Source: Pseudonocardia sp. DSM 110487 (GTDB lineage: Bacteria > Actinomycetota > Actinomycetes > Mycobacteriales > Pseudonocardiaceae). Taken from it: a stretch of DNA of 64,000 nt. Location of the stretch: NCBI RefSeq assembly GCF_019468565.1, contig NZ_CP080521.1:6758001-6822000 (forward strand). The letters run 5' to 3'. Below the pieces are notes generated by a model, which worked only from the letters and a program-made list of their open reading frames with translations, ran no database searches and was not told where the DNA came from. This document shows, piece by piece, positions 1-10,153 of this stretch. A program made the translations under genes and the position numbers. Every line of letters starts with the position of its first letter. Position 1 is the first letter of the stretch.

Positions 1-975
1 CTCGTCGCGGGGGAGGAGCTCAGGGGGACGCCGGTTGTTGTCGGCGTCGGTGTACCAGCGGTCCCCCTCCTCCTCGGTCTCGGCGTACTGCTCGCGGAAC
101 ACGTCCGGGACGTAGTTGAACATGAACCGCTCGCCCTCGGAGTTGCGCAGCACACCGCCGTCGCCGCGCACCGACTCCGTGACCAGGATCCCCTTCACCG
201 ACGGCGGCCAGACCATGCCCGTCGGGTGGAACTGGAGGAACTCCATGTTGATCAGCGTGGCGCCCGCCCGGAGTGCGAGGGCGTGGCCGTCGCCGGTGTA
301 CTCCCAGGAGTTCGAGGTCACCTGGTAGCTCTTGCCGACGCCACCGGTGGCCAGCACGATCGCCGGCGCGTCGAACCGGACGAACTTCCCTGTGCTGCGG
401 TAATAGCCGAAACAGCCCGCGATCTTGCCGTCGTCCTTGAAGATCTCGGTGATCGTGCACTCGTGGAAGACCCGGATGTTGGCCTCGTAGTCGCCGGTCT
501 CGGCGTAGTCCTCCTGCTGCAGCGACACGACCTTCTGCTGCAGCGTGCGGATCATCTCGAGACCGGTGCGGTCACCGACGTGCGCGAGGCGGGGATAGGT
601 GTGCCCGCCGAAGTTGCGCTGGCTGATCTTGCCGTCCTTGGTGCGGTCGAAGAGCGCACCGTAGGTCTCCAGCTCCCAGACCCGGTCCGGGGCTTCCTTG
701 GCGTGCAGCTCGGCCATCCGCCAGTTGTTGAGGAACTTGCCGCCGCGCATCGTGTCGCGGTAGTGCACCTGCCAGTTGTCGTTGGGGTTGACGTTCCCCA
801 TCGCGGCGGCGCATCCGCCCTCGGCCATCACGGTGTGCGCCTTGCCGAAGAGCGACTTGGAGATGATGGCGGTGCGCTTGCCCTGCGCCCTCGCCTCGAT
901 GGCTGCTCGCAGCCCGGCACCACCTGCGCCGATGACGACGACGTCGAATTCGTAGCGTTCGATCTCTTCAGTCAT
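1..975 (-). CDS. sdhA: Succinate dehydrogenase flavoprotein subunit, Sdh1 type (partial)
   Basis: Flavoprotein subunit of a succinate:quinone oxidoreductase. It oxidises succinate to fumarate on the cytoplasmic face of the membrane. The ATG at 975 opens the frame and the C-terminus lies beyond the left edge, so about 325 residues are visible. A Rossmann GAGGAG motif sits at residues 16-21. The AHTVMAEGG stretch puts His47 where SdhA proteins carry covalent FAD. The HPTGMVWP segment further on is typical of the substrate-capping region. It starts 12 bp after the membrane-anchor gene, so the order is anchor then flavoprotein, as in mycobacterial Sdh1 (Rv0249c-Rv0248c). The iron-sulfur gene is expected off-window. 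The family call is firm; the Sdh1 subtype rests on the neighbour. Confidence 0.93.
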   Translation of the reverse strand, partial: MTEEIERYEFDVVVIGAGGAGLRAAIEARAQGKRTAIISKSLFGKAHTVMAEGGCAAAMGNVNPNDNWQVHYRDTMRGGKFLNNWRMAELHAKEAPDRVWELETYGALFDRTKDGKISQRNFGGHTYPRLAHVGDRTGLEMIRTLQQKVVSLQQEDYAETGDYEANIRVFHECTITEIFKDDGKIAGCFGYYRSTGKFVRFDAPAIVLATGGVGKSYQVTSNSWEYTGDGHALALRAGATLINMEFLQFHPTGMVWPPSVKGILVTESVRGDGGVLRNSEGERFMFNYVPDVFREQYAETEEEGDRWYTDADNNRRPPELLPRDE

Positions 976-987
976 CTGCCACCGCCC

Positions 988-1788
988 TCAGTTGATGATC
1001 CGCAGGTCGGGGATCCAGCCCGCCGCCACGGCCATGATGTAGAAATCGGTGAACGCCAGCGTCCCGAGCGTGATCCAGGCGAGCTGCATGTGCTTGGCGT
1101 TGAGCCGGGAGACGAACTGCCAGCCCTTGTAGCGCAGCGGGTGCTTCGAGAAGTGGTTGAGGCGGCCCCCGATGATGCTGCGGCACGAGTGGCACGAGAT
1201 CGTGTACGCCCACAGGAACACGACGTTGACCAGCAGGATCACGTTGCCCAGGCCGAACCCGAAGCTGCCGTCGGCCTTCCCGAAGGCGTAGATCGCATCG
1301 TATGTGTTGATCAACGAGATGATCGCGGCGATGTAGAAGAAGTACCGGTGCAGGTTCTGCACGACGAGCGGGAATCGGGTCTCCCCCGAGTAGCTCCGGT
1401 GCGGCTCGGCGACGGCGCAGGCCGGCGGCGACAGCCAGAAGGCCCGGTAGTACGCCTTCCGGTAGTAGTAGCAGGTGAGCCGGAAGAGCAGCAGGAACGG
1501 CAGCGAGACCGCGGCGTAGGGCAGGAACCAGACGTCGGGGAGGAACTGCCCGAAGTGCGAGGCGTGCGGGTCGCACCCGAACGAGACGCACGGCGAGTAG
1601 AACGGCGTGAGGTAGTTGTACTCCGCCACGAAGTAGTTGCTCTGCAGGAACGATCGCACGGTCGCGTACGCGACCCACGCCGTGAGCCCGACGAAGGTCG
1701 CCAGCGGTGGCAACCACCACCGGTCCGTGCGAAGCGTCCGTGCCGTGATCTGCGCCCGGCCGGCGGACGCGTCTGTGGTGGATGACAC
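988..1788 (-). CDS. Sdh1-type succinate dehydrogenase membrane anchor
   Basis: Membrane anchor of about 266 residues that should carry electrons from the flavoprotein/iron-sulfur arm to menaquinone. About five to six hydrophobic helices are visible, with histidines near helix ends (for example LVVQNLHRYFF and AYTISCHSCRS). It resembles the mycobacterial Rv0249c-like anchor rather than the SdhC at 6440-7165. The open frame extends to 1908, but the GTG at 1788 has an AGGGAA ribosome-binding site about 7 bp upstream and gives the expected length, so I use it. The gene leads the operon with the flavoprotein gene 12 bp downstream. Confidence 0.82.
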   Translation of the reverse strand: MSSTTDASAGRAQITARTLRTDRWWLPPLATFVGLTAWVAYATVRSFLQSNYFVAEYNYLTPFYSPCVSFGCDPHASHFGQFLPDVWFLPYAAVSLPFLLLFRLTCYYYRKAYYRAFWLSPPACAVAEPHRSYSGETRFPLVVQNLHRYFFYIAAIISLINTYDAIYAFGKADGSFGFGLGNVILLVNVVFLWAYTISCHSCRSIIGGRLNHFSKHPLRYKGWQFVSRLNAKHMQLAWITLGTLAFTDFYIMAVAAGWIPDLRIIN

Positions 1789-1972
1789 GTCAGGTTCCCT
1801 AGTTTCTGTGCGGTACGACGCCGTCCGCTCCAGGCCGCGGCGTCGGGACGTCTGGATCTCGCCGGAGCCTACGACCGACCCGGCGCGCGACGCGTATCGG
1901 GCTGTCACTCTGCGTTCCCATCGTGACGCGATTCACGCAGCGAAGGGTCGATTCGCCATCCAGGACATTAGA

Positions 1973-2770
1973 GTGCCCGACGTGGGCCGCGACGATGGCG
2001 AGCGCGGCGCGGGCGGCAACGCGACGGCCGTCGCGCGTCGCGCACTGGCGCCGATCGGCTCCCGGCCACCCGCCGTGCTCGTGGTGCTGGCCGCATTACT
2101 GGTCGCCGGCACGATCATCGCCTCGGTCGTCGGCACGGTCTCGCTCCTGCGCGGTCCGGGAGTGGCCGCTCCTCCGCCCGTCCCCGTGGCAGCGCCCCCG
2201 GACGTCGCGACGCCCCCGGCCACCCCGGCGACGGCTCCCCCGGAGGCAGCTCCGACGGCGGCGCCCACAGCGGCCCCACCCCCGCCGCCCGCCGACGCGC
2301 GCAGCGTGTTCCACGACCCGGCGCTGCACACCTTCGCCGATCCGTTCCTGGCCGGGCCTGCTGTGTCGTGCGAACAGCGCACCCCGGCTCCTGATGAGAC
2401 CGAGAGCGTCGCCTGCGACCTCGGCGGCGGCCGTACCGCCGTGTTCTCCCGGATGACGACGCCCGACGCGATGCGCGACAAGCGCCAGGGCATCAGCGCA
2501 GGCCAGCAGGCCCAACGCGGCACGGTGGTGTCGGTGCGGTGGCGTTACATCGAGGGCCGGACGGATACCCGCGCCGGGATCCCGCCCGGTCAGCCGGACC
2601 GCGGCGAAGGCGTCCGGGTTCGGTTCGTGGATCGCGCGGGTGTGCCCAGGCTGTACTTCGACCAGGACGCGACGGGTTGCACCGGCGATCTCACACTGAC
2701 CCAGCCCACCGGGAACGACCGCGCCGACCTGGAGACGCTGCGGACGTACTGGGCCGATCCAGCGGAATGA
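1973..2770 (+). CDS. Hypothetical membrane-anchored protein with proline/alanine-rich linker
   Basis: About 265 residues, family not recognised. A short charged N-terminus is followed by one hydrophobic helix at about residues 34-57. A proline/alanine/threonine-rich linker of some 50 residues follows, then a soluble domain with three cysteines (SCEQR, VACDLGG, ATGCTGD). This suggests a single-pass protein with an extracytoplasmic domain. The open frame begins at 1637, inside the divergent anchor gene. The GTG at 1973 is preferred because it begins just before the part with protein-like composition and avoids the overlap. No clear ribosome-binding site is visible. It is divergent from the Sdh1 operon. 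Confidence 0.6.
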   Translation: MPDVGRDDGERGAGGNATAVARRALAPIGSRPPAVLVVLAALLVAGTIIASVVGTVSLLRGPGVAAPPPVPVAAPPDVATPPATPATAPPEAAPTAAPTAAPPPPPADARSVFHDPALHTFADPFLAGPAVSCEQRTPAPDETESVACDLGGGRTAVFSRMTTPDAMRDKRQGISAGQQAQRGTVVSVRWRYIEGRTDTRAGIPPGQPDRGEGVRVRFVDRAGVPRLYFDQDATGCTGDLTLTQPTGNDRADLETLRTYWADPAE

Positions 2771-2839
2771 CGCGGGCGGCGACCGCAACCTCGGATCACG
2801 AGCCGTGCGCCAGCGGCCGCCGCTAGCGGCCCTGGGCGA

Positions 2840-2888
2840 TTGACGCCGCTTCCCATCCTTCCTACACTTTCCATCTAGAAAGTAGATG
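2840..2888 (+). promoter_or_regulatory. Sigma-A-type promoter overlapped by interlocked inverted repeats
   Basis: TTGACG (2840-2845) and TACACT (2863-2868) are separated by 17 bp, a textbook housekeeping promoter. The -10 box overlaps a palindrome: ACTTTC (2866-2871) pairs with GAAAGT (2878-2883). CATCTA (2872-2877) pairs with TAGATG (2883-2888) in a second, interleaved repeat. The position implies repression of the gene pair starting at 2903, probably by its own winged-helix product at 3367-3729. The repeats are seen directly; the regulator assignment is inferred. Confidence 0.72.
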
Positions 2889-2902
2889 CTGATCGGAGGG
2901 CC

Positions 2903-3370
2903 ATGTCCGGAACACACCCACTCGACCAGGTCGCCGACGCGCGGCGCAGTCTCGCCGCGCACGCCGGGTTTCCCCGCTCCTACTGGACGATCTACGGGAT
3001 CGTGCTGGTGCTCGCCGCGGGGATACCGATCTGGATGTCGTACCTGCCCTCCGACGACTGGGAGTACCTGTCGTGGGCGCTCGCCGTCGTGGGAATCGGC
3101 TCGGCGGTCTACTCGGTGGTCCGGCGGCGCCGCTCCGGGGTGTACCTGCCCCGTCGGATCAGTTCCTACCCGACGGCCCACAAGATCTGGCTCGCCGGCA
3201 TCGTCGTCACCATCGGTGGGTTTCTCGGAATCCACCATCTCGTCGAGCACGCTCAACGCGACGTCGCGCTCTACATGCTCGCTCCGGTCGCCGTCGCCGT
3301 GTTCATCGCTCAGGTGGCGACCCGTTCGGCGATGCGCGCCGACATCGAGGCCGGCCGGGTCATCTCGTGA
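2903..3370 (+). CDS. Hypothetical multi-pass membrane protein, partner of the winged-helix regulator
   Basis: 155 residues with about four predicted membrane helices (around residues 28-46, 57-73, 94-112 and 122-140) and a short charged linker RRRRSG between helices 2 and 3. No enzymatic motif is visible. The ATG at 2903 has GGAGGG about 5 bp upstream. Its stop overlaps the start of the regulator gene (GTGA), so the two are translationally coupled. Small membrane proteins paired with HTH_34-type regulators are frequent in actinomycetes, but I know of no defined function for this one. Confidence 0.82.
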   Translation: MSGTHPLDQVADARRSLAAHAGFPRSYWTIYGIVLVLAAGIPIWMSYLPSDDWEYLSWALAVVGIGSAVYSVVRRRRSGVYLPRRISSYPTAHKIWLAGIVVTIGGFLGIHHLVEHAQRDVALYMLAPVAVAVFIAQVATRSAMRADIEAGRVIS

Positions 3371-3729
3371 GCCATGACGGTCCCGGACCTGCCGAGCGCG
3401 CCACGATCTCGGGCCGGGATCCGCTGCTGGAGACCGGTCCACGGCTGGCGTTGTGCGCGCTGTTGCAGGGTGCCGAGTGGGTCGACTTCGCCACCGCCCG
3501 CGACATGCTCGCCGTGAGCGATTCAGCGATCTCCAAGCACAGCCGCACCCTCGAGGACGCCGGCTACCTCGACGTCCGCAAGGGTTCGATCGGGCGTCGT
3601 CCCCGCACCTGGTTCCGCCTCACCGCCGTCGGACGGGTGGCTCTCAGCGGCCACCTCGCGTGGCTGACCGAGCTGAGTCAGGCTCACGGATCGTCCGCAC
3701 CGGAAACCGAGGTGGACCTGAGGCAATAG
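3367..3729 (+). CDS. Winged-helix transcriptional regulator (HTH_34-like)
   Basis: 120 residues. The central part (residues about 20-90) reads as a winged helix: LALCALLQGAEWVDFATARD, then a recognition-helix region VSDSAISKHSRTLEDAGYLDV, then a wing with RRPRTWFRLT. This matches the MarR-like HTH_34 family. The GTG at 3367 is used because it overlaps the upstream stop codon and no earlier in-frame start lies outside that gene. It is co-transcribed with the membrane protein and probably binds the palindrome at 2866-2888, making the pair self-regulated. Confidence 0.85.
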   Translation: MSHDGPGPAERATISGRDPLLETGPRLALCALLQGAEWVDFATARDMLAVSDSAISKHSRTLEDAGYLDVRKGSIGRRPRTWFRLTAVGRVALSGHLAWLTELSQAHGSSAPETEVDLRQ

Positions 3730-3742
3730 TGGGCCCGCGGCG

Positions 3743-4485
3743 TCAGCGGCGGTGGGTCGTCGCTGACAGGTAGTCCCGGTTCAGCTGCGAGATCACGTCG
3801 AGCGGGATCTCCTTCGGGCAGGCCACCGCGCACTCGCCGGTGTTGGTGCACCCGCCGAAGCCCTCGGCGTCGTGGGTCTTCACCATGCGGATCACGCGGT
3901 CGGACCGCTCGGGCTGCCCCTGGGGCAGCTCGCCGAGGTGCGTGATCTTGGCGCCGAGGAAGAGCGAAGCGCTCCCGTTCGGGCACGCGGCCACGCAGGC
4001 CCCGCAACCGATGCAGGCAGCCGCGGTGAACGCGCGGTCGGCGTTGCGCTTCGGCACCGGCGCGGCGTGCGCCTCGGGCGCTGCCCCGGTGGGGGCGGAG
4101 ATGTAGCCGCCGCCCGCGATGATCCGGTCGAAGGAGGTCCGATCCACGACCAGGTCCTTGACCACGGGGAACGCCGCCGCGCGGAACGGCTCCACGGTGA
4201 TCGTCTCGCCGTCGCGGAAGTGCCGCAGGTGCAGCTGGCAGGTGGTGGTGGCCTTCTGCGGGCCGTGCGGCTCGCCGTTGATCACCATGCTGCAGGCGCC
4301 GCAGATGCCCTCGCGGCAGTCGTGGTCGAACGCCACCGGCTCCTCGCCGTCGAGGATCAGCTTCTCGTTGAGGACGTCCATGAGCTCGAGGAACGACATG
4401 TCCTCGTCGGCGTCGTCGACGCGGTAGGCGACCAGGCGACCCTTGTCCTCCGCATTGTCCTGGCGCCAGATCCGCAGGTTCAGTC

Positions 4486-4489
<4 letters not shown>
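3743..4489 (-). CDS. sdhB: Succinate dehydrogenase/fumarate reductase iron-sulfur subunit
   Basis: 248 residues. It carries electrons from FAD through three clusters to the membrane subunit. Cysteines for the [2Fe-2S] centre are at about 58, 63, 66 and 84. CIGCGACVAACP (159-169) supplies the [4Fe-4S] ligands. Cys214, Cys220 and Cys224 (CTNTGECAVAC) serve the [3Fe-4S] centre. The length matches SdhB of the Corynebacterium/Bacillus type. The GTG start at 4489 overlaps the sdhA stop (GTGA). It is the last gene of sdhCAB. Confidence 0.95.
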
Positions 4490-6438
<1,949 letters not shown>

Positions 6439-6439
6439 G

Positions 6440-7165
6440 TCACGCCACCAATCCGGTCAGCACGGCGAACGGGACGGAGAGGAATCCGGCCACCAGCACG
6501 ACCGCGACCCCGAGTGCCACGCCCTGGAGCGTCTTCTGGGTGGTGGCGCTGGACCGGCCGAACGTCTGCAGCGCGCTCCACACCCCGTGCCGGACGTGGA
6601 AGCCGACGGCCACCACGGCGAGCGTGTAGAAGAGCGTGACGTACCAGCGCTCGGGAGCGAAGTCGGCCACGACGTTCGCGTGCACCTCGCCGTGCACGCC
6701 GTGTGGGTTGAGCGTGCCGGTCGTGAGGTCGAGCAGGTGGTAGACGACGAACAGCGCGATGATCACGCCGCCCCAGCGCATGGTGCGGGCGGCGTAACTG
6801 CCCTGCACCGGCTTGCGGTGGGCGTAGCGCACGGGGCGGGCCCGGTGGGCACGGCGCGCCAGGATCGTGGCCGAGACGATGTGGGCGACCACCGAGACCG
6901 TGAGCACCACGCGCACGAGCCAGAGCACGGTCTCGTACGGCAGCGCGGGCTCGCCGACCTCGCGCAGCCATGCCGCGTAGGTGTCGATCGCTTCTGCCCC
7001 GAGGAAGATCTTCAGGTTGCCCACCATGTGGGCCACCAGGTAGAGCAGCATCACCGCGCCCGTGGCCGCCATCACGAACTTGAGCTGCATCGACGTGCGG
7101 CGCGGCGGGCGGCCCGCACGCACTGCGGGGCGCTGTTCCACGGTCACCATGGGATCAGCGTTCAT
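6440..7165 (-). CDS. sdhC: Succinate dehydrogenase cytochrome b558 subunit
   Basis: 241-residue membrane anchor with five predicted helices. Histidines in LYLVAHMVGN, VVAHIVSATI, VVYHLLDLTTG and FHVRHGVW sit in or near four different helices, as expected for the axial ligands of two b haems in B. subtilis/C. glutamicum-type SdhC. It hands electrons to menaquinone. The open frame begins at 7192, but the ATG at 7165 leaves a normal N-terminus and clears the divergent promoter region. First gene of sdhCAB, divergent from a LysR gene. Confidence 0.92.
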   Translation of the reverse strand: MNADPMVTVEQRPAVRAGRPPRRTSMQLKFVMAATGAVMLLYLVAHMVGNLKIFLGAEAIDTYAAWLREVGEPALPYETVLWLVRVVLTVSVVAHIVSATILARRAHRARPVRYAHRKPVQGSYAARTMRWGGVIIALFVVYHLLDLTTGTLNPHGVHGEVHANVVADFAPERWYVTLFYTLAVVAVGFHVRHGVWSALQTFGRSSATTQKTLQGVALGVAVVLVAGFLSVPFAVLTGLVA

Positions 7166-7189
7166 AGCGCAGCCGCCCACCGTCCAATG

Positions 7190-7211
7190 CATCGAATGCG
7201 TTCTTGCGATG
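7190..7211. promoter_or_regulatory. Candidate LysR operator in the sdhC/lysR divergent region
   Basis: CATCG (7190-7194) and CGATG (7207-7211) form an inverted repeat with a 12-bp spacer, fitting the loose LysR pattern of a dyad with about 11-12 bp between arms. It lies between sdhC and the divergent LysR gene at 7222. The arms are short, so this is suggestive only. Confidence 0.35.
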
Positions 7212-7221
7212 TCCGTAGGCT

Positions 7222-8172
7222 ATGAGCGTGACGTTCACGCAGCTCGCGTACTTCCTCGCCGTGGCCGACGTGCGCAGCTTCACGCGAGCGGCGGAATCCG
7301 TGGGCGTGGCCCAGCCCACGCTCTCGCGGCAGCTCAAGGCGCTCGAGACCGAACTCGGCGCCGAGCTGGTGGACCGCGGCGCCCGCGACGGCCCCGCGCT
7401 CACACCTGCGGGGGAGGCACTCCTGCCGCTCGCCAGACGGATGCTCGCCGACGCCGACAGCGCCCGCACCGCCGTGGCCGAGATCGTCGGACTGCGCAGC
7501 GGCCGGGTACGCGTGGGTGCCACCCCGTCGCTCTGCATCGGGGTGCTCGCCGACGTGCTGCGGGTGTTCCACGAGCAGCACCCGCAGATCCACCTCGAGC
7601 TGGCCGAGGACGGCTCGCAGCCGCTCGTGCGCTCGCTCGCCCGCGGTGAGCTCGACCTCGCGCTGGTGATCGTGCCCTCCGCGGGTGTCGACCCCGCCCT
7701 GCACACCACGCCCGTGCTGCGCGAGCGGCTGTCGGTGGCCTCCCCCACATCGGAACGGTCACCGTCCTCCCGCGGCTCGATGAGCGTCCGCGAGCTCGGC
7801 AGGCGATCGCTCGTGGTGCCCCGCCGTGGCTACGACGTCCGCGAGACCACCCTGCAGGCCTTCGCGGCCGCCGGAGTGGAGCCCCGGTTCGCTGTGGAGG
7901 GCGGCGAGATGGACGCGGTGCTGCGGATGGTCGAAGCGGGCACCGGCGTGGCGGTGGTGCCCGACCTCGTGTTCGCCGGACGCCCCCGGCTGCGCCGCAC
8001 CGTGCTGACGCCGCCGATCTTCCGCACGGTGGCGCTCGCCCGGCGGGCCGACCTCACCCCCACCCACGCCATGCGCGCGTTCCGCGCCACGCTGCTGTCG
8101 TTCCTCGCCGTGCTATCGGCCGGCGACGGGTTCACCGGGGACGTGCAGGTGCTGAGGCCGGCCGCGGAGTGA
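7222..8172 (+). CDS. LysR-family transcriptional regulator
   Basis: 316 residues. An N-terminal winged helix (residues about 5-62; FTQLAYFLAVADVRSFTRAA followed by QPTLSRQLKALE) precedes a periplasmic-binding-like effector domain from about residue 90. LysR proteins usually act on an adjacent divergent gene, so the likely target is sdhCAB. The inducer is unknown. A GTG seven bases after the ATG (GTGACGTTC) is out of frame, so the ATG at 7222 is kept. The downstream gene begins at or just after its stop. Confidence 0.9.
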   Translation: MSVTFTQLAYFLAVADVRSFTRAAESVGVAQPTLSRQLKALETELGAELVDRGARDGPALTPAGEALLPLARRMLADADSARTAVAEIVGLRSGRVRVGATPSLCIGVLADVLRVFHEQHPQIHLELAEDGSQPLVRSLARGELDLALVIVPSAGVDPALHTTPVLRERLSVASPTSERSPSSRGSMSVRELGRRSLVVPRRGYDVRETTLQAFAAAGVEPRFAVEGGEMDAVLRMVEAGTGVAVVPDLVFAGRPRLRRTVLTPPIFRTVALARRADLTPTHAMRAFRATLLSFLAVLSAGDGFTGDVQVLRPAAE

Positions 8173-8216
8173 GCTTCGCCCGGCGGCGGGAGCGGCCGAG
8201 CAGTACGGTCGCCAGG

Positions 8217-8948
8217 GTGGCCGACGCCGACATCCACTTCTACTTCGACCCGGTCTGTCCCTTCGCATGGATGACCAGCAAATGGGTGCGGAAAGTGCAG
8301 GCCCAGCGCGACTACCGGGTCGACTGGCGGTTCATCTCGCTGCGGCTGCTGAACGCCCACGTCGACTACGGCGAGCACTTCCCACCCGGATACGAGGCCG
8401 GACACGCGGCCGGGCTGCGCCTGCTCAGAATGGCCGCCCGCACCCGCGCCGAGTTCGGGCGGGATGCCGTCGGGACGCTCTACGCAGCGCTCGGCGCGCA
8501 CATCTTCGACGGCGAACCGCCGACCGGCTCCGACGCCGCCGTGCGGGAAGCGCGCGGCACCCGCGAGTTCGTCGAGCCGGTGCTCGCCCAGATCGGGCTG
8601 CCCACCGCGCTGGCCGATTCTCTCGACGACCTCGGCTGGGACACCGACGTACAGGCCGAGACCGACGAGGCGCTCACCCTCACCGGGAAGGACGTCGGAA
8701 CCCCGATCCTGCACTTCGAGCCTCCCGGCGGGGTGGCCTTCTTCGGCCCGGTGATCAGCCGGTTGCCGAGCGACGAGCAGGCGGCCGAGCTGTGGGATCA
8801 CGTGGTCGGGCTCGCCCGCTTCCCCGGCTTCTCGGAGTTGAAGCGCAGCCTCCGGGAGCGCGTGCAACTGCGCGCCCTCGGCGGCCGCGGCGACGAGGCC
8901 GGCGTGCAGGAGGACTGGCACGGCGGGAGCCGCCGGCTGAAGAGGTGA
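8217..8948 (+). CDS. DsbA-fold thioredoxin-like oxidoreductase, Rv2466c-like, single active-site Cys
   Basis: About 243 residues. YFDPVCPFAWMTSKW near the N-terminus is the active-site region of the DsbA/2-hydroxychromene isomerase fold. The overall pattern (ISLRLLN, DVGTPILHF, FFGPVIS, KRSLRER) resembles the mycothiol-dependent reductase Rv2466c. Rv2466c has CPWC; here the motif is CPFA, so the second cysteine is missing. That suggests a monothiol mechanism or a different reaction. A GTG at 8169 overlapping the LysR stop is an alternative start; GTG 8217 lies just before the conserved strand. Cytoplasmic, no signal peptide. Confidence 0.78.
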   Translation: MADADIHFYFDPVCPFAWMTSKWVRKVQAQRDYRVDWRFISLRLLNAHVDYGEHFPPGYEAGHAAGLRLLRMAARTRAEFGRDAVGTLYAALGAHIFDGEPPTGSDAAVREARGTREFVEPVLAQIGLPTALADSLDDLGWDTDVQAETDEALTLTGKDVGTPILHFEPPGGVAFFGPVISRLPSDEQAAELWDHVVGLARFPGFSELKRSLRERVQLRALGGRGDEAGVQEDWHGGSRRLKR

Positions 8949-9014
8949 TCGCGCGCCCAGCACGGTGCTCACGAGGCCCGCGGGCACCGTGCAGGCCCGC
9001 GGCCGGCGCGTAGA

Positions 9015-10151
9015 TCAGTCTTCGGGGGTCTCGCCGTCGCCCAGCTCGTCGGCCTCGGCCCCCCGCTCGGCCAGCGCCTCCTTCACCACTCGGTACGCGA
9101 TGCCGGCGCCGTACCCCTTGCGCGCGAGCATCCCGACCAGGCGACGCGCGGCGGAGGTCCGCTGCTCGGGGGTGCCGACGGCGAGCGAGCGCAGCTTGCG
9201 GTCGACCAGCTCGCGGGCCCGTCGCTCCTCGGACTCCTCGTCGACCTCGGCGAGCGCCTCACTCGCGTCCTCGTCGCCCACCCCCTTGCGCCGCAGCTCC
9301 ATCGCGATCGCGCGGCGGGCGAGCCCGCGGTGGGCGTGGCGCGAGCGCACCCACTGCCCGGCGAACGCGGCGTCGTCGATCAGGCCGACCTCGTCGAACC
9401 GCTCCAGCACCGTGTGCGCCGCATCGTCGGGCACGCCCTTGCGCCGCAGCGCCTGCGCGAGTTCCTGACGCGTGCGGGCGCGGTCGCTGAGCAGGCGCAG
9501 GCACAGCTCACGGGCGACCGCCACGGGGTCGGCGTCGGGGGCGAGCTCCGCCGGTTCCCATCCGCGCCGGCCGCGGGGGCGCCTGCGCGGGTCGTGGCCT
9601 TCGCCCGCTCCTGGGTCGGCGATGTCACCCACCGGTGGCTCCGGTGGTTCTGCGGACGGCGCCCGCCGCCGGCCGCGCACGCCGGGGTTCTCCCCCGCTC
9701 CCCGGTCGTCACCCCGCTTCGAGTCGCGCCCGGGCGCGCCCGCCACCCGCCGGGAGGAGCCCTGCTCGGGGCCGCCGCCCGTGCTTCGCCGGCCCCCGCG
9801 GGTGGTACGCCGGTTCAGGGCGCCGGAACCGAGCTCGACGACCGCGACGTCCTCGCGGCCCGCCCCCAGCGTCGGACTGTCGAACAGCGCCACGGGATCT
9901 CCCGGTGCACCGGCTCGCGTGCCGGCGTCCGAGCCAGGAGCGCCGAAGTCGGCGACCGGAGCGGCGGTGACGTCTCCTGCGCCCCCGATCTGCCGCAGAT
10001 CGGCGGGCGGGACAGGAACCGGGCTCTCGTCCACCCGATCCGGAGTGGCCTCCGTCGCGCGCGGCTCGCCGAAGCGCGCGACCGGTGCGCCCGAGCTCTC
10101 CGCACCCCCGTCGCCGATCCCGTCGAGCCGGGCGACCCGCCCGTCGGCCAT
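9015..10151 (-). CDS. recX: Regulatory protein RecX with a long disordered N-terminal extension
   Basis: 378 residues. The conserved RecX helices occupy only the last 170 or so (from DPVAVARELCLRLLSDRART), and known RecX proteins are about 150-200 residues. RecX caps RecA filaments and limits RecA activity. The first 200 residues are low-complexity, rich in Gly, Arg, Pro and Asp. They contain three related motifs: APVARFGEP, APVADFGAP and DPVALFDSP. The ATG at 10151 sits 2 bp after the recA stop, which supports coupled translation of the long form. An internal start cannot be excluded. Confidence 0.9.
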   Translation of the reverse strand: MADGRVARLDGIGDGGAESSGAPVARFGEPRATEATPDRVDESPVPVPPADLRQIGGAGDVTAAPVADFGAPGSDAGTRAGAPGDPVALFDSPTLGAGREDVAVVELGSGALNRRTTRGGRRSTGGGPEQGSSRRVAGAPGRDSKRGDDRGAGENPGVRGRRRAPSAEPPEPPVGDIADPGAGEGHDPRRRPRGRRGWEPAELAPDADPVAVARELCLRLLSDRARTRQELAQALRRKGVPDDAAHTVLERFDEVGLIDDAAFAGQWVRSRHAHRGLARRAIAMELRRKGVGDEDASEALAEVDEESEERRARELVDRKLRSLAVGTPEQRTSAARRLVGMLARKGYGAGIAYRVVKEALAERGAEADELGDGETPED

Positions 10152-10153
10152 GC

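Noticed and set aside
226..1785. 519-codon plus-strand frame opposite the Sdh1 genes
   Set aside because: Antisense shadow; the flavoprotein and anchor on the minus strand are clear.
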